DNA from: Paenibacillus flagellatus
GTDB lineage: Bacteria > Bacillota > Bacilli > Paenibacillales > NBRC-103111
Direction: 5' to 3'
Assembly: GCF_003217775.1 (NCBI RefSeq)
Contig: NZ_QJVJ01000001.1
Span: forward strand, 804,828-868,827
DNA: 64,000 bases
Both the position numbers and the translations under genes were made by a program. The notes under the pieces were generated by a model, which had not been told where the DNA came from, did no database searches, and was given only the letters and a program-made list of their open reading frames with translations. This document shows positions 8,485 to 16,549 of the stretch, in pieces; the stretch's first letter is position 1; each line of letters begins with the position of its first letter.

Positions 8485-8541
8485 TTGTACGCTAGTCCGA
8501 CGATTGTACGCCAGTCTGACAATTGTACGCTAGCCCGACGA
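8485..8541. repeat. Three tandem 19-bp direct repeats
   Basis: Three head-to-tail copies of TTGTACGCYAGYCYGACRA lie at 8485-8503, 8504-8522 and 8523-8541, differing at four positions. They occupy nearly half of the 126-base gap between cobS and the cobD-cobQ fusion, the longest break inside the cobalamin operon. No spacer separates them, so they are not CRISPR repeats. They could be regulator sites, a processing site or a slippage-generated repeat. Confidence 0.85.
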
Positions 8542-8553
8542 CTCGCGGCCGCC

Positions 8554-9372
8554 CTACCGGCTTCCCGCCGCGACGGCCGCGAGCAGCAGCGCGCACTCGA
8601 GCAGCTCGATCAGCGCGCCGTACGTGTCGCCGGTCAAGCCGCCCAGCTTGCGCGCCATCGACCGCGCCAGCCAATAGCCGAGCAGCCCGCTCAGCGCGGC
8701 GAAGCCGACGGCGTACCCGACCGCGGCCACCCACGGGAAGCCGCACGCGAGCAGCGCGGCCACGCTGACCGCCGCCGCCCAGACGGTCGCCGTCCTCGCT
8801 TCCGACCGGGTCACCGCCGCGAACAGAGCGCCGAGCCCCTGGCCTTCCCTCGCATACGGCCAGCCCGCGATCGCCCAGACGGCGAACCAGCGGCTCCACA
8901 CCGGGGCCGCGATCAGCAGCCCGAGCCACCGGTCCGGCGCCGGGACGATCGTCAGCAGCAGCGCAAACTTCAGCAGCAGCAGCAGCACGCCGGCGACGAC
9001 GCCCATCGCGCCGACGCGGCTGTCCTTCATGATCTCGAGCATCCGCTCGCGCGACCGATGACTGAGCAAGCCGTCGGCCGTATCCATCAGCCCGTCGAGG
9101 TGGAGCGCGCCGGTCGCGGCCACCCAGACGCCGAGCGCGAGGACGGACGCCGGGGCCGGCGGCACGACCCGCCCGAGCAGCCATGCGCTGCCCGCGACCA
9201 GCAGCCCGACGGCCAGACCCGCGATCGGGTAATACGCCGCGCTGCGGCGGAACAGGTCGTTCGTATAGTCCAGCGATACCCGCACCGGCAGCCGCGTCAA
9301 AAACTGAAGCGCCGCCAAGCACGCCTTCCATTCCGTCATCCAGCCGCCGCGGCGGCGATCGCTATCGCGCAT
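8554..9372 (-). CDS. cobS: Adenosylcobinamide-GDP ribazoletransferase (cobalamin synthase)
   Basis: An integral membrane protein of about 272 residues that joins alpha-ribazole (phosphate) to adenosylcobinamide-GDP, the final assembly step of cobalamin. The family signature ALHLDGLMDTADGL with acidic metal ligands is present, with several transmembrane stretches and the N-terminal LAALQFLTRLPV typical of CobS. Two starts are plausible: ATG at 9372, with GGGAGGG six bases upstream, and ATG at 9339, which forms an ATGA overlap with the cbiB stop and gives the canonical N-terminus MTEWKAC. I list the former because of its ribosome binding site. Confidence 0.92.
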   Translation of the reverse strand: MRDSDRRRGGWMTEWKACLAALQFLTRLPVRVSLDYTNDLFRRSAAYYPIAGLAVGLLVAGSAWLLGRVVPPAPASVLALGVWVAATGALHLDGLMDTADGLLSHRSRERMLEIMKDSRVGAMGVVAGVLLLLLKFALLLTIVPAPDRWLGLLIAAPVWSRWFAVWAIAGWPYAREGQGLGALFAAVTRSEARTATVWAAAVSVAALLACGFPWVAAVGYAVGFAALSGLLGYWLARSMARKLGGLTGDTYGALIELLECALLLAAVAAGSR

Positions 9373-10346
9373 AAGAGCCCTCCCGCCACCAGATAGCTTA
9401 CCCCATAGCATATTCGGGTCGCGAGGACAATATCTCCCCGTCCCTTCGCGCGCAGCGGCCAGCCCATCCTCGCCCGGTCGCTCACGACGTCGCCGTACCG
9501 GTTCAAGCCGCCGAGCTCGATGCCGATCGCCCCCGCGACCGCCGATTCCGGAATGCCGCTGTTCGGGCTCGGATGCAGCGACGCGAACGCGACGATCGAC
9601 TTCGCCGCCCGCACCGCCGACAGCCCCCTGCCAAAGCAGCAGACGACGACGATGAAGAGGCCGGTCAAGCGGGCCGGCACGTAGTTCAGCACGTCGTCGA
9701 ACCGGGCCGACGCCCAGCCGAAATACCGGTACTTGTCGTTGCGGTAGCCGACCATCGAATCGAGCGTGTTCGCCGCCCGGTACAGCATCGCCAGCGGCGC
9801 GCCGCCGAGCAGCGCGAAGACGACCGGCGACACGAACGCGTCGACCGTATTCTCCGCCACGGTCTCGACGGTGGCGCGGACGATTTCCGGCTCATCGAGC
9901 TTCGTCGTATCGCGGCCGACGATGTAGCCGACATATTTCCGCGCATTCGGCAGGTCGCCTTCGGCCAGCGGCCGGAATACTTGCATCGCCGCGTCCTTCA
10001 ACCCTTTGACGGCGATCGTCGTCGAGATGAACCATACGTTCGCGGCGTACCCGAGCCACGGGTGAATCCAGCGGCAGACGAGCACGACGCCCAGCAGAAC
10101 GGAAAAAGCCGCCCCGACCGTCAATACGGTCAAAGCGACGCCCGAAAGCCGCACCCGCGCCCGCACCCGTCCCGCCTCCGCGGACGCCGCCGGCTCCCCG
10201 CGGCGCAGCGCCGCCTCGAGCCGGGCGATCAGCCTCCCGATCAGCACGACCGGGTGGGTCGGCCACCGCGGATCGCCGACGAGCCAGTCCACGGCGATGG
10301 CCGCGACGATCATCCAAGCCGTTTCTTGCCAAGTATACAGCAGCAT
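9336..10346 (-). CDS. cbiB: Adenosylcobinamide-phosphate synthase
   Basis: A 336-residue membrane protein of the CbiB/CobD family. Conserved blocks include DWLVGDPRWPTHPVVLIGR, ETVAENTVDAFVSP, RAANTLDSMVGYRND and SPNSGIPESAVAGA(L). It condenses adenosylcobyric acid, the product of CobQ, with aminopropanol phosphate, the product of CobD; both partners come from the single fusion gene further down this operon. It has four or five predicted membrane segments and overlaps cobS at its 3' end. Confidence 0.93.
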   Translation of the reverse strand: MLLYTWQETAWMIVAAIAVDWLVGDPRWPTHPVVLIGRLIARLEAALRRGEPAASAEAGRVRARVRLSGVALTVLTVGAAFSVLLGVVLVCRWIHPWLGYAANVWFISTTIAVKGLKDAAMQVFRPLAEGDLPNARKYVGYIVGRDTTKLDEPEIVRATVETVAENTVDAFVSPVVFALLGGAPLAMLYRAANTLDSMVGYRNDKYRYFGWASARFDDVLNYVPARLTGLFIVVVCCFGRGLSAVRAAKSIVAFASLHPSPNSGIPESAVAGAIGIELGGLNRYGDVVSDRARMGWPLRAKGRGDIVLATRICYGVSYLVAGGLLCAIAIAAAAAG

Positions 10347-10367
10347 CGCCGTTTCCCTCCCGTCCCG

Positions 10368-10925
10368 TTAATCGAACCGGAAAGCGAGCCGCTTCAACTC
10401 CACGGGAATGCCGCTCGTCACGAGAAACACTTCCCCGCACGCTTCCGCGACGCGCTGGTTCATCCGTCCCGCCAAGTCGCGGTAAACCCGGCCGAGCTTG
10501 TACTCCGGCACGATGCCGCTGCCGACCTCGTTCGTCACGAGCAGCACCGTGCCCGGGTATTCGCGAACCGCCGCGGCCAGCTCCTCCACCCGATCCCCGA
10601 CCGTCCGCTCCATGTCCGACTCGCTCTCATGGCGAAGCACCCAATTGGACAGCCACAGCGTCAGGCAGTCGATCAGGACGGCTTCGCCGTCGGCCGGCGC
10701 GTGCCGCCGCAACCATCCGGCGATGTGGAGCGGCTCCTCGATCGTCCGCCACGGAAACCCCGAATCGTCCCGCCGTTTCCGGTGCAGCGAAAGCCGCTCC
10801 TCCATCTCCGCATCGAACGCTTGCGCGGTGGCGATATAAACGCCGCATTTCGCCAGATGGGCCGCATACCGTTCCGCGAACGAGCTTTTCCCGCTGCGCG
10901 CCCCGCCCGTTACCATAATCCGCAT
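10368..10925 (-). CDS. cobU: Adenosylcobinamide kinase / adenosylcobinamide-phosphate guanylyltransferase
   Basis: A 185-residue CobU. The P-loop GGARSGKS is at residues 6-13, and LIDCLTLWLSNW and TNEVGSGIVPEY are family signatures. It phosphorylates cobinamide and then transfers GMP to give adenosylcobinamide-GDP, the substrate of CobS. The frame stays open far upstream, but the ATG at 10925 is the start: GAGGAGG lies eight bases before it and the product then matches CobU from its first residue. Confidence 0.93.
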   Translation of the reverse strand: MRIMVTGGARSGKSSFAERYAAHLAKCGVYIATAQAFDAEMEERLSLHRKRRDDSGFPWRTIEEPLHIAGWLRRHAPADGEAVLIDCLTLWLSNWVLRHESESDMERTVGDRVEELAAAVREYPGTVLLVTNEVGSGIVPEYKLGRVYRDLAGRMNQRVAEACGEVFLVTSGIPVELKRLAFRFD

Positions 10926-10966
10926 CGCGCACGCCTCCTCGCCTCTGCCTTCCGCGAAACCGCCGG

Positions 10967-12028
10967 TCAATTCTCCGAAACCCCGGCGCTTTCGAACGTC
11001 GCCATCTCGTTCATCAGCTTGACGGCCGCTTCCACGATCGGGAACGCCATGACGGCTCCCGTCCCTTCGCCCAGCCGCATATCCATTTGCAGGATCGGCT
11101 TCAGCCCGATATGCTCCAGCAGCAGCCGGTGCCCCTGCTCGTGCGACAAATGCGACGGCACCATGTACCCCTTCGACAGCGGCGCGATGCGCGACGCCAC
11201 GAGCGCCGCCGCGGACGAGATGAAGCCGTCCACGACGACCGGGCACCGGTTCGCCGCCGCGCCGAGAATGACGCCGACGAGACCGGCGATCTCGAGCCCG
11301 CCGACCTTCGCCAGCGCATCGATCGGATCGCCGGCGTCCGGCCGGTTCGCCTCGAGCGCGCGGCGGACGACGTCGCGCTTGCGCCGGAGCGCCTCGTCGC
11401 CGATGCCCGTCCCGCGCCCGACGGCCGTCTCGACGTCCGCTCCCGTCAGCGCGACGACCAGCGCCGCGCTCGGCGTCGTGTTGCCGATGCCCATCTCGCC
11501 GGTCGCGAACATCCGGTACCCGTCCCCGGCCAAGCCTTCGACGATCTCGATGCCCGCCTCGACGGCCCGCACCGCTTCCTCGCGCGTCATCGCCGGACCG
11601 GACGCCATGTTCGCCGTGCCGTACTTGACTTTGCGGACGACGAGATCCGGATGGCTCAAGTCGGCGTTGACGCCGATATCGACGCAGACGACGTCCGCGC
11701 CGACGTGCCGCGACAGCACGTTGACCGCCGCGCCGCCGTTCAGGAAATTCAGCACCATCTGCGGCGTCACCTCCGCCGGAAAGGCGCTCACCCCTTCCGC
11801 GCATACGCCGTGATCGCCGGCCATGACGACGACCGCCTTGCGCGACAAATCCGGGTTCAGCAAGCCCGTAACGCCCGCCGCCTGCCGGGCGATCTCCTCC
11901 AGGCGGCCCAAGCTGCCGGGCGGCTTCGTCAGCCGGTCCAGCCGATGCTCGGCGTCGCGCATCGCGCCTTCGTCCAGCGCGCGGATGCGGCCGACCGTTT
12001 GCTCCAATACGGATCGCGATTCGTTCAT
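10967..12028 (-). CDS. cobT: Nicotinate-nucleotide--dimethylbenzimidazole phosphoribosyltransferase
   Basis: A 353-residue CobT that makes alpha-ribazole phosphate from dimethylbenzimidazole and nicotinate mononucleotide. Seen motifs are RLTKPPGSLGRLE, VVMAGDHGVCAEGVSAFP, GGAAVNVLSRH, ATGEMGIGNTTPSAAL and KVGGLEIAGLVG, where the glutamate is the catalytic base in the family. Full length, no deletions. It lies between the uptake genes and the nucleotide-loop genes of the riboswitch-led operon. Confidence 0.94.
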   Translation of the reverse strand: MNESRSVLEQTVGRIRALDEGAMRDAEHRLDRLTKPPGSLGRLEEIARQAAGVTGLLNPDLSRKAVVVMAGDHGVCAEGVSAFPAEVTPQMVLNFLNGGAAVNVLSRHVGADVVCVDIGVNADLSHPDLVVRKVKYGTANMASGPAMTREEAVRAVEAGIEIVEGLAGDGYRMFATGEMGIGNTTPSAALVVALTGADVETAVGRGTGIGDEALRRKRDVVRRALEANRPDAGDPIDALAKVGGLEIAGLVGVILGAAANRCPVVVDGFISSAAALVASRIAPLSKGYMVPSHLSHEQGHRLLLEHIGLKPILQMDMRLGEGTGAVMAFPIVEAAVKLMNEMATFESAGVSEN

Positions 12029-12052
12029 CTTTTCCCCGCTCCTTCCTTTATT

Positions 12053-12895
12053 TTACACGGTAAACGTCCCCGCCGTCTGCCTGTCCTCGTCGCTGTCCTC
12101 CCGGCCGCCTCCCGACGGGTACGAGCCCGGCTGCAGCAGCAGCTGCGGCGCCCCCGTCACCGGATGGGCCGTCACGATCGGCTCCGTCTCGTACACCTCG
12201 GCGATCAGACCGCGCTCGAGCACCTCCCACGGCGTGCCGAGCTTGGCGATGCGCCCGCGATGGACGAGCAGCAGCCGGTCGCAATATTGCGCCGCCAAGT
12301 TCAGGTCGTGCAGCACCGCGACGACGGTCAGCCGCTCGTCCTGCTGCCACTTGCGGACCGTATCCATCATCTGCATCTGGTAGCCGATGTCGAGATAGGT
12401 CGTCGGCTCGTCCAGCAGCAGCAGCCGCGGCTGCTGCGCCATCACCTTGCCGAGCGCGACGCGCTGGCGCTCCCCGCCGCTCAAATGCTCGAGCGTGCGC
12501 GATGCGAACGGCGCAAGCCGCAGCTTCTCGACGATGCCGTCGATCAAAGCGGCGCTGTCCGCCGGCTCTTCGCCGAGCCAGTTCTGGAACGGGAACCGGC
12601 CCATCTCCAACACTTCGCGCACCGTGAAGCCGACCGGCGGCAGCGCATCCTGCTGCAGCACGGCGAGCCAACGGGCGAGCTCCTTGCGCGCATAAGACGC
12701 GATCGGCTTGCCGTCGAGCCGGATGTCCCCCGCATCGGGCGTCTCCACGCCGGAGACGAGCTTCAGCAGCGTCGACTTGCCGCTGCCGTTCGGCCCGATA
12801 ATGCCGAGCGTCTCGCCCCGCGCCACCGAAAACGAAATCCCGTCCAGCACGCGCCGGCCTTCGAACGATTTCGACAGTCCCTTCACCTCGATCAT
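12053..12895 (-). CDS. btuD: Cobalamin/corrinoid ABC transporter ATP-binding protein
   Basis: A 280-residue ATPase of the FecE/BtuD family with Walker A GPNGSGKST, signature LSGGERQRVALG, Walker B LLLLDEPTTYLD and the H-loop histidine in AVLHDLNLAAQ. It drives import through the adjacent permease. The last 35 residues or so beyond the usual domain are acidic and variable. Its place directly under a cobalamin riboswitch, next to btuC and btuF homologues, indicates a corrinoid substrate rather than iron-siderophore, which the family alone could not settle. Confidence 0.88.
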   Translation of the reverse strand: MIEVKGLSKSFEGRRVLDGISFSVARGETLGIIGPNGSGKSTLLKLVSGVETPDAGDIRLDGKPIASYARKELARWLAVLQQDALPPVGFTVREVLEMGRFPFQNWLGEEPADSAALIDGIVEKLRLAPFASRTLEHLSGGERQRVALGKVMAQQPRLLLLDEPTTYLDIGYQMQMMDTVRKWQQDERLTVVAVLHDLNLAAQYCDRLLLVHRGRIAKLGTPWEVLERGLIAEVYETEPIVTAHPVTGAPQLLLQPGSYPSGGGREDSDEDRQTAGTFTV

Positions 12896-12899
12896 ACGA

Positions 12900-13940
12900 T
12901 CAACCTTTCACCATCTTCTTTTGTCTCGATAGCAAATAAGCGAAAAACGGCGCGCCGAGAAACGCGGTGACGACGCCGAGCGGAATTTCCGTCGGGCTGA
13001 GCACCATGCGGGCGAGCGTGTCGGCCCACAGCACGTAGATGCCGCCGAACAGCAGCGACAGCGGCACGAGCAGCCGGTAGTCCGGCCCGACCATCATCCG
13101 CACGAGATGCGGCGTGATGAGTCCGACGAAGCCGATGACCCCGCATACCGACACGGCCGCCGCCGTCAAGATCGTCGAGACGATCAGCACGATCCGCTTC
13201 GTCCGGTCGACCTTCACGCCCAGATGCGCCGCATGCCGCTCCCCGAGCGCGAACAGGTTCAGCGATCGCCCGTACGCAACAAGCACGACCGCCCCGACCG
13301 CCAAATACGGCAGGACGACCGTCGTATACGGCCATCCGCGAAGGGCGAGGCTGCCCATCAGCCAAAAAATGATTTCATTGACGACCTTATTCGCCGACAG
13401 CGACACCATGAACGAAACGATCGCGCTCAAGAAAGCGGAGACGACCGTGCCGGACAAGATGACCGTCTCCGTCCGGAACCGCCCCTGCACGCCGGCCAGC
13501 CGGAAGACGATCCACAGCGTGACGAGCCCGGTCATGAAGGCGACGATCGGAATCGTCCACATGCCGAACACGACATATTGGAGCCCGAACAGGATGAGAA
13601 ACGCCGCTCCGACCGACGCGCCCGAGGCGACCCCGAGCGTGTACGGATCGGCGAGCGGGTTGCGCAGCACGCCTTGAAAGCCGGCCCCGGCAACCGACAG
13701 CGAAGCGCCGATCAGCACGCCGAGCACGATGCGCGGCAGCCGCACCTTCATGATGATCTGCTCGGAGGACTCCGGCCACGTGACCGGTATCCCGTCCCCG
13801 ACGAGCGGCACGCGGTGCAGCAAAATGCGCCATACGTGAGGGATCGGAATGTGCGCCGAGCCGAGCGACAGGCTGACGACGACGGAAACAAGAAGGAGCA
13901 GCAAGCCCGCCGCTCCCCACATCAGCAGTTTCCGTTTCAT
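12900..13940 (-). CDS. btuC: Cobalamin/corrinoid ABC transporter permease
   Basis: A 346-residue FecCD/BtuC-type permease, about ten membrane helices. Typical blocks are RLPRIVLGVLIGASLSVAGAGFQGVLRNPLADPYTLGVASGA and VCGVIGFVGLITPHLVRM. The C-terminal cytoplasmic coupling region precedes a KKMVKG end. The ATG at 13940 starts one base after the binding protein stop, so the two are co-transcribed and probably translationally linked. Confidence 0.9.
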   Translation of the reverse strand: MKRKLLMWGAAGLLLLLVSVVVSLSLGSAHIPIPHVWRILLHRVPLVGDGIPVTWPESSEQIIMKVRLPRIVLGVLIGASLSVAGAGFQGVLRNPLADPYTLGVASGASVGAAFLILFGLQYVVFGMWTIPIVAFMTGLVTLWIVFRLAGVQGRFRTETVILSGTVVSAFLSAIVSFMVSLSANKVVNEIIFWLMGSLALRGWPYTTVVLPYLAVGAVVLVAYGRSLNLFALGERHAAHLGVKVDRTKRIVLIVSTILTAAAVSVCGVIGFVGLITPHLVRMMVGPDYRLLVPLSLLFGGIYVLWADTLARMVLSPTEIPLGVVTAFLGAPFFAYLLSRQKKMVKG

Positions 13941-13941
13941 G

Positions 13942-14913
13942 CTACTTCACCAGATCCGGATAGATGCTTTTGGCCATTTCGGCCAACGCCTTCGTAATGC
14001 GCGGTCCCGGACGCGACAGCAGATTGTCGTCGAGCCCGATAACCTTGTTCGCCTGGATCGCGGCGATCTTATCCCAGCCCGAGCGGCCGCGGATCGTCTT
14101 CTCCAAATCCGGAACCGCCTTGGCGAAGAAAATGACGTCCGGGTTCGACTGGATGACCTTCTCCTCGCTGATCTGCTTCCAGCCCTCCAGATCGGAGGCG
14201 ACGTTCACGCCGCCGGCGAGCGTGATCAAGTCGTCCATGAACTCGCCCCTGCCGACGGTCCAGCCCGGCGAAAATTCGATGTACACGTTTTTCCTCTGCT
14301 CGGGCTTGAGCGACTTCAGAGCGTCGACGACCTGCTGCTTTTCCTTCCGCATCTGCTCGGCGATCTTCTCCGCCTGCTCCTGCGTATCCGTAATTTGGCC
14401 GAACAGCAGCACGCGCTCGATCGCCTGATCGACCGTCTTCGGGTTCGTCTGGAACAAGTTCATCTTCAGCTCGTTCAGCTTGTTCACCGAGTTTTTGTTC
14501 AAGGACAAGCCCGCGAATACGACGTCCGGATTCGCCGCGATGATCGCTTCCGGATTGCCCTGCAAATTGCCCATCTTCGGCTTGCTCTTCGCCTCCTCGG
14601 GATAGTCGTCCAAATTGGAGACGCCGACGATCTTGTTCCCGAGGCCGAGCGCGAACAGCACCTCCGTCTCCGTCGGCGACAGCGAGACGATCCGCTCCGG
14701 CGCCTTCGCGAACGTAAACTCCTTGCCGGAGCTGTCCTTCACCGTGAACGGGTACGTCGTCCGCTTGGACGCCGCCTCCTTCCCCGTCTTGGCGTCGCCG
14801 GCCGCTTGGGCCGGATCTTTTACGACCCCGCCGTTATCCTTGTTCGTGCCGCACGCGGCGACCGAAATCGCGAGCGCCGCCGTCAGCAGCGCCGTTCCCC
14901 ATTTTCTCAACAC
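13942..14913 (-). CDS. btuF: Cobalamin/corrinoid-binding lipoprotein of an ABC transporter
   Basis: A 323-residue class III periplasmic-type binding protein anchored by lipid. I start at the GTG at 14913, eight bases after GGGGAGG; it yields a short signal peptide with lipobox SVAAC (Cys20). The mature domain shows ERIVSLSPTETEVLFALGLGNKIVGVSNLDDYP, the typical BtuF/FecB start. The frame is open to 15057 but that extension runs into the terminator and riboswitch. It is the first gene of the operon and so the one directly under attenuation. Confidence 0.9.
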   Translation of the reverse strand: MLRKWGTALLTAALAISVAACGTNKDNGGVVKDPAQAAGDAKTGKEAASKRTTYPFTVKDSSGKEFTFAKAPERIVSLSPTETEVLFALGLGNKIVGVSNLDDYPEEAKSKPKMGNLQGNPEAIIAANPDVVFAGLSLNKNSVNKLNELKMNLFQTNPKTVDQAIERVLLFGQITDTQEQAEKIAEQMRKEKQQVVDALKSLKPEQRKNVYIEFSPGWTVGRGEFMDDLITLAGGVNVASDLEGWKQISEEKVIQSNPDVIFFAKAVPDLEKTIRGRSGWDKIAAIQANKVIGLDDNLLSRPGPRITKALAEMAKSIYPDLVK

Positions 14914-14978
14914 GTCTGGAACCTCCCCTGCAAATGACCGAAAAAATAGCCCTCGCCTTCGATACGGCAGCACAACGG

Positions 14979-15007
14979 AAAAACCCCCATCCTCGGCGGG
15001 ACGGGGG
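14979..15007 (-). terminator. Intrinsic terminator of the cobalamin riboswitch expression platform
   Basis: On the minus strand CCCCCGTCC pairs with GGATGGGGG across a CGCCGA loop and is followed by TTTTT. It sits between the aptamer (ends about 15108) and the btuF start (14913). This is the expected place for a ligand-controlled terminator: bound cobalamin should favour the hairpin and stop transcription before btuF. Confidence 0.8.
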
Positions 15008-15107
15008 CGCAGCGAACGCGGGCAATCGTACGGCAATGGCACGAAAGGGACTTGCATTCCCGAATTAGCCGGTTCCTTTTCCTCGAAGGAAACTGGAGCT
15101 GTACGCG

Positions 15108-15284
15108 AACAGGCAGGTCTCCTGACTCCCGGATGCGCATCGTTGCCGCGCCGCCTCCTCGCCTTCCCGTCCGGTACGGACAGTGGCGTTACGAGTTGGC
15201 TTCCGGTTCACAGTGGCGGGACCGTGTCGGAATCGCACCGACTTCCCTTTTAACCCGAGCGTCGAACGCTGCGGGCACCTGTTC
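15108..15284 (-). promoter_or_regulatory. Cobalamin (AdoCbl) riboswitch aptamer
   Basis: The minus strand shows the class-defining elements in order: ACAGGTGCCC at the 5' end (15275-15284), GGGAAGTCGGTGCGATTCCGAC, the B12 box region CCCGCCACTGTGAACCGGAAG (GCCACTG at 15211-15217), and at the 3' end GGGAGTCAGGAGACCTGCCTG closing P1. Order, spacing and total length near 177 bases fit a full cobalamin riboswitch. It controls btuF and, through transcription attenuation, the 10-kb operon below it. Confidence 0.93.
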
Positions 15285-15341
15285 CGCTTATCGTCGTATA
15301 CATGTCGAAGGCTTACGGACAAGCATCATGCTTACGGATCG

Positions 15342-15370
15342 ATTATAGGCCAAATCCGACCGTCTGACAA
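15342..15370 (-). promoter_or_regulatory. Sigma-A-type promoter of the cobalamin operon
   Basis: On the minus strand TTGTCA (15365-15370) and TATAAT (15342-15347) are separated by exactly 17 bases. The start point would fall near 15335, about 50 bases before the riboswitch aptamer. This is the best promoter sequence in the window. Confidence 0.8.
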
Positions 15371-15413
15371 TAGGCCGCGCCCCGGAACGCGCCGCTGGAC
15401 GACGCGCCCCGCA

Positions 15414-15429
15414 CCGTATTACAATACGG
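15414..15429 (+). promoter_or_regulatory. Perfect 7-bp inverted repeat upstream of an AraC-type gene
   Basis: CCGTATT and AATACGG flank a two-base centre, 52 bases before the AraC-family start codon and 44 bases from the divergent cobalamin promoter. A compact perfect palindrome in a divergent promoter region suggests an operator. Which protein binds it is not known. Confidence 0.4.
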
Positions 15430-15480
15430 GGGAAAGCTCGCGGACCCCATCGATCGCCGCTTCAGGCTGGAGGAGAGACC

Positions 15481-16416
15481 ATGGCCCCGTTCCCCGAATA
15501 TCAGGACGCGCTCGCCGCGGCGAATTTGAAAAAAGGGCAGCTTCCGTTCTACATCAAGCTGAATACGATTCATCGGATGACCCGCCTTCACCACCACGAC
15601 TTCGCGGAGCTGTCGCTCGTCGTCGAAGGGCGCGGCACCGAAATCGTCAACGGGAAGGCTCACGAGATGAGACCCGGGGCGGCGACGTTTTTGCTCCCGC
15701 ATCACGTGCACGAAATCTATAGCGAGCCCGGACGGCCGATCCGGCTGTACAGCTGCATGTTCGACTTGAGCGTGCTGTTCGGCCCGCAAGCCGACGACGA
15801 GCTCGGCAGCCTGCTGCTGCAGGCCGGCGACGCGCTGCCGTCGTTCAACCAGCTGGACGAACGGCAGACGGCGGAGATGAAGGACGTCTGCGCCAAGCTG
15901 CTGCGGGAATATGCCGAGTCGAACGTCGCCCGGAACAGCTACATGCGGACGAAGCTCGTCGAGGCGCTGCTGCTGTACGTCCGCTCCCACGCCCCGGCGC
16001 TCGCCGATCGGGCGGAACGAGCCGCACCGGATGGACACCGGCCGATTTGGGACATCGTGCAGTACGTGCATACCCATTACTTGAACCGGCTGACCTTGGA
16101 CGACTTGGCCGAACGGTTCGGTTCGAGCGTATCCGGCATCAGCCGGTCGTTCAAGGAGGCGCTCGGCCTGAACTTCCTCGACTACGTCCACGCGCTGCGC
16201 GTCCGCCGGGCGACCGGCCTGCTCGCCACGACCGGCATGACGGTTCAGGACATCGCCGAGGACGTCGGCTTCGACTCGTACCGGACGTTCTCCCGCGTCT
16301 TCAAGCAGCTGAAGGGCGTCACGCCGAGCGAATTCCGCCGCGGCTACCGGGAAAGCTTGGCGCGGGAAGACGGCGAGCCGGGCGCCGGCGACATCGGCGG
16401 GAGCGAACGGAAATAA
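15481..16416 (+). CDS. AraC-family transcriptional regulator with N-terminal cupin
   Basis: A 311-residue regulator. The N-terminal half is a cupin-like sensor (RLHHHDFAELSLVVEGRGTEIVNGK, then LLPHHVHEIYS), and residues about 190-290 form the two-helix-turn-helix AraC domain, with DLAERFGSSVSGISRSFKEALGLNFLDYVHALRVRRA and the second helix in VQDIAEDVGFDSYRTFSRVFKQLKGVTPSEFRRGY. GGAGGAG lies before the ATG. It is divergent from the cobalamin operon and no obvious target is adjacent. Ligand unknown, probably a sugar. Confidence 0.88.
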   Translation: MAPFPEYQDALAAANLKKGQLPFYIKLNTIHRMTRLHHHDFAELSLVVEGRGTEIVNGKAHEMRPGAATFLLPHHVHEIYSEPGRPIRLYSCMFDLSVLFGPQADDELGSLLLQAGDALPSFNQLDERQTAEMKDVCAKLLREYAESNVARNSYMRTKLVEALLLYVRSHAPALADRAERAAPDGHRPIWDIVQYVHTHYLNRLTLDDLAERFGSSVSGISRSFKEALGLNFLDYVHALRVRRATGLLATTGMTVQDIAEDVGFDSYRTFSRVFKQLKGVTPSEFRRGYRESLAREDGEPGAGDIGGSERK

Positions 16417-16495
16417 GCGAAGCCGCAGGCGAAAGGGCCGGCGGCTTCTTGTTGTTCCGTTAGACGGCCGAATATCGGCGCGGCCGGCGCTGCAG

Positions 16496-16530
16496 CAAAA
16501 AAAACGGCCGCGCATCGCTGCACGGCCGTC
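16496..16530 (-). terminator. Rho-independent terminator of the lipoprotein gene
   Basis: Minus strand: ACGGCCG and CGGCCGT arms around a 12-base loop, followed by eight T residues. It starts about 20 bases past the stop at 16550. Confidence 0.8.
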
Positions 16531-16549
16531 CTCGTATCGCGTTCCGTTC

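Noticed and set aside
8485..8541. Short direct repeats as a possible CRISPR array.
   Set aside because: The units touch each other, with no spacers, and no cas genes are near.
14914..15057. N-terminal extension of the cobalamin-binding protein by 48 residues.
   Set aside because: This stretch contains the riboswitch terminator, and the GTG at 14913 has a better ribosome binding site and gives a proper signal peptide.
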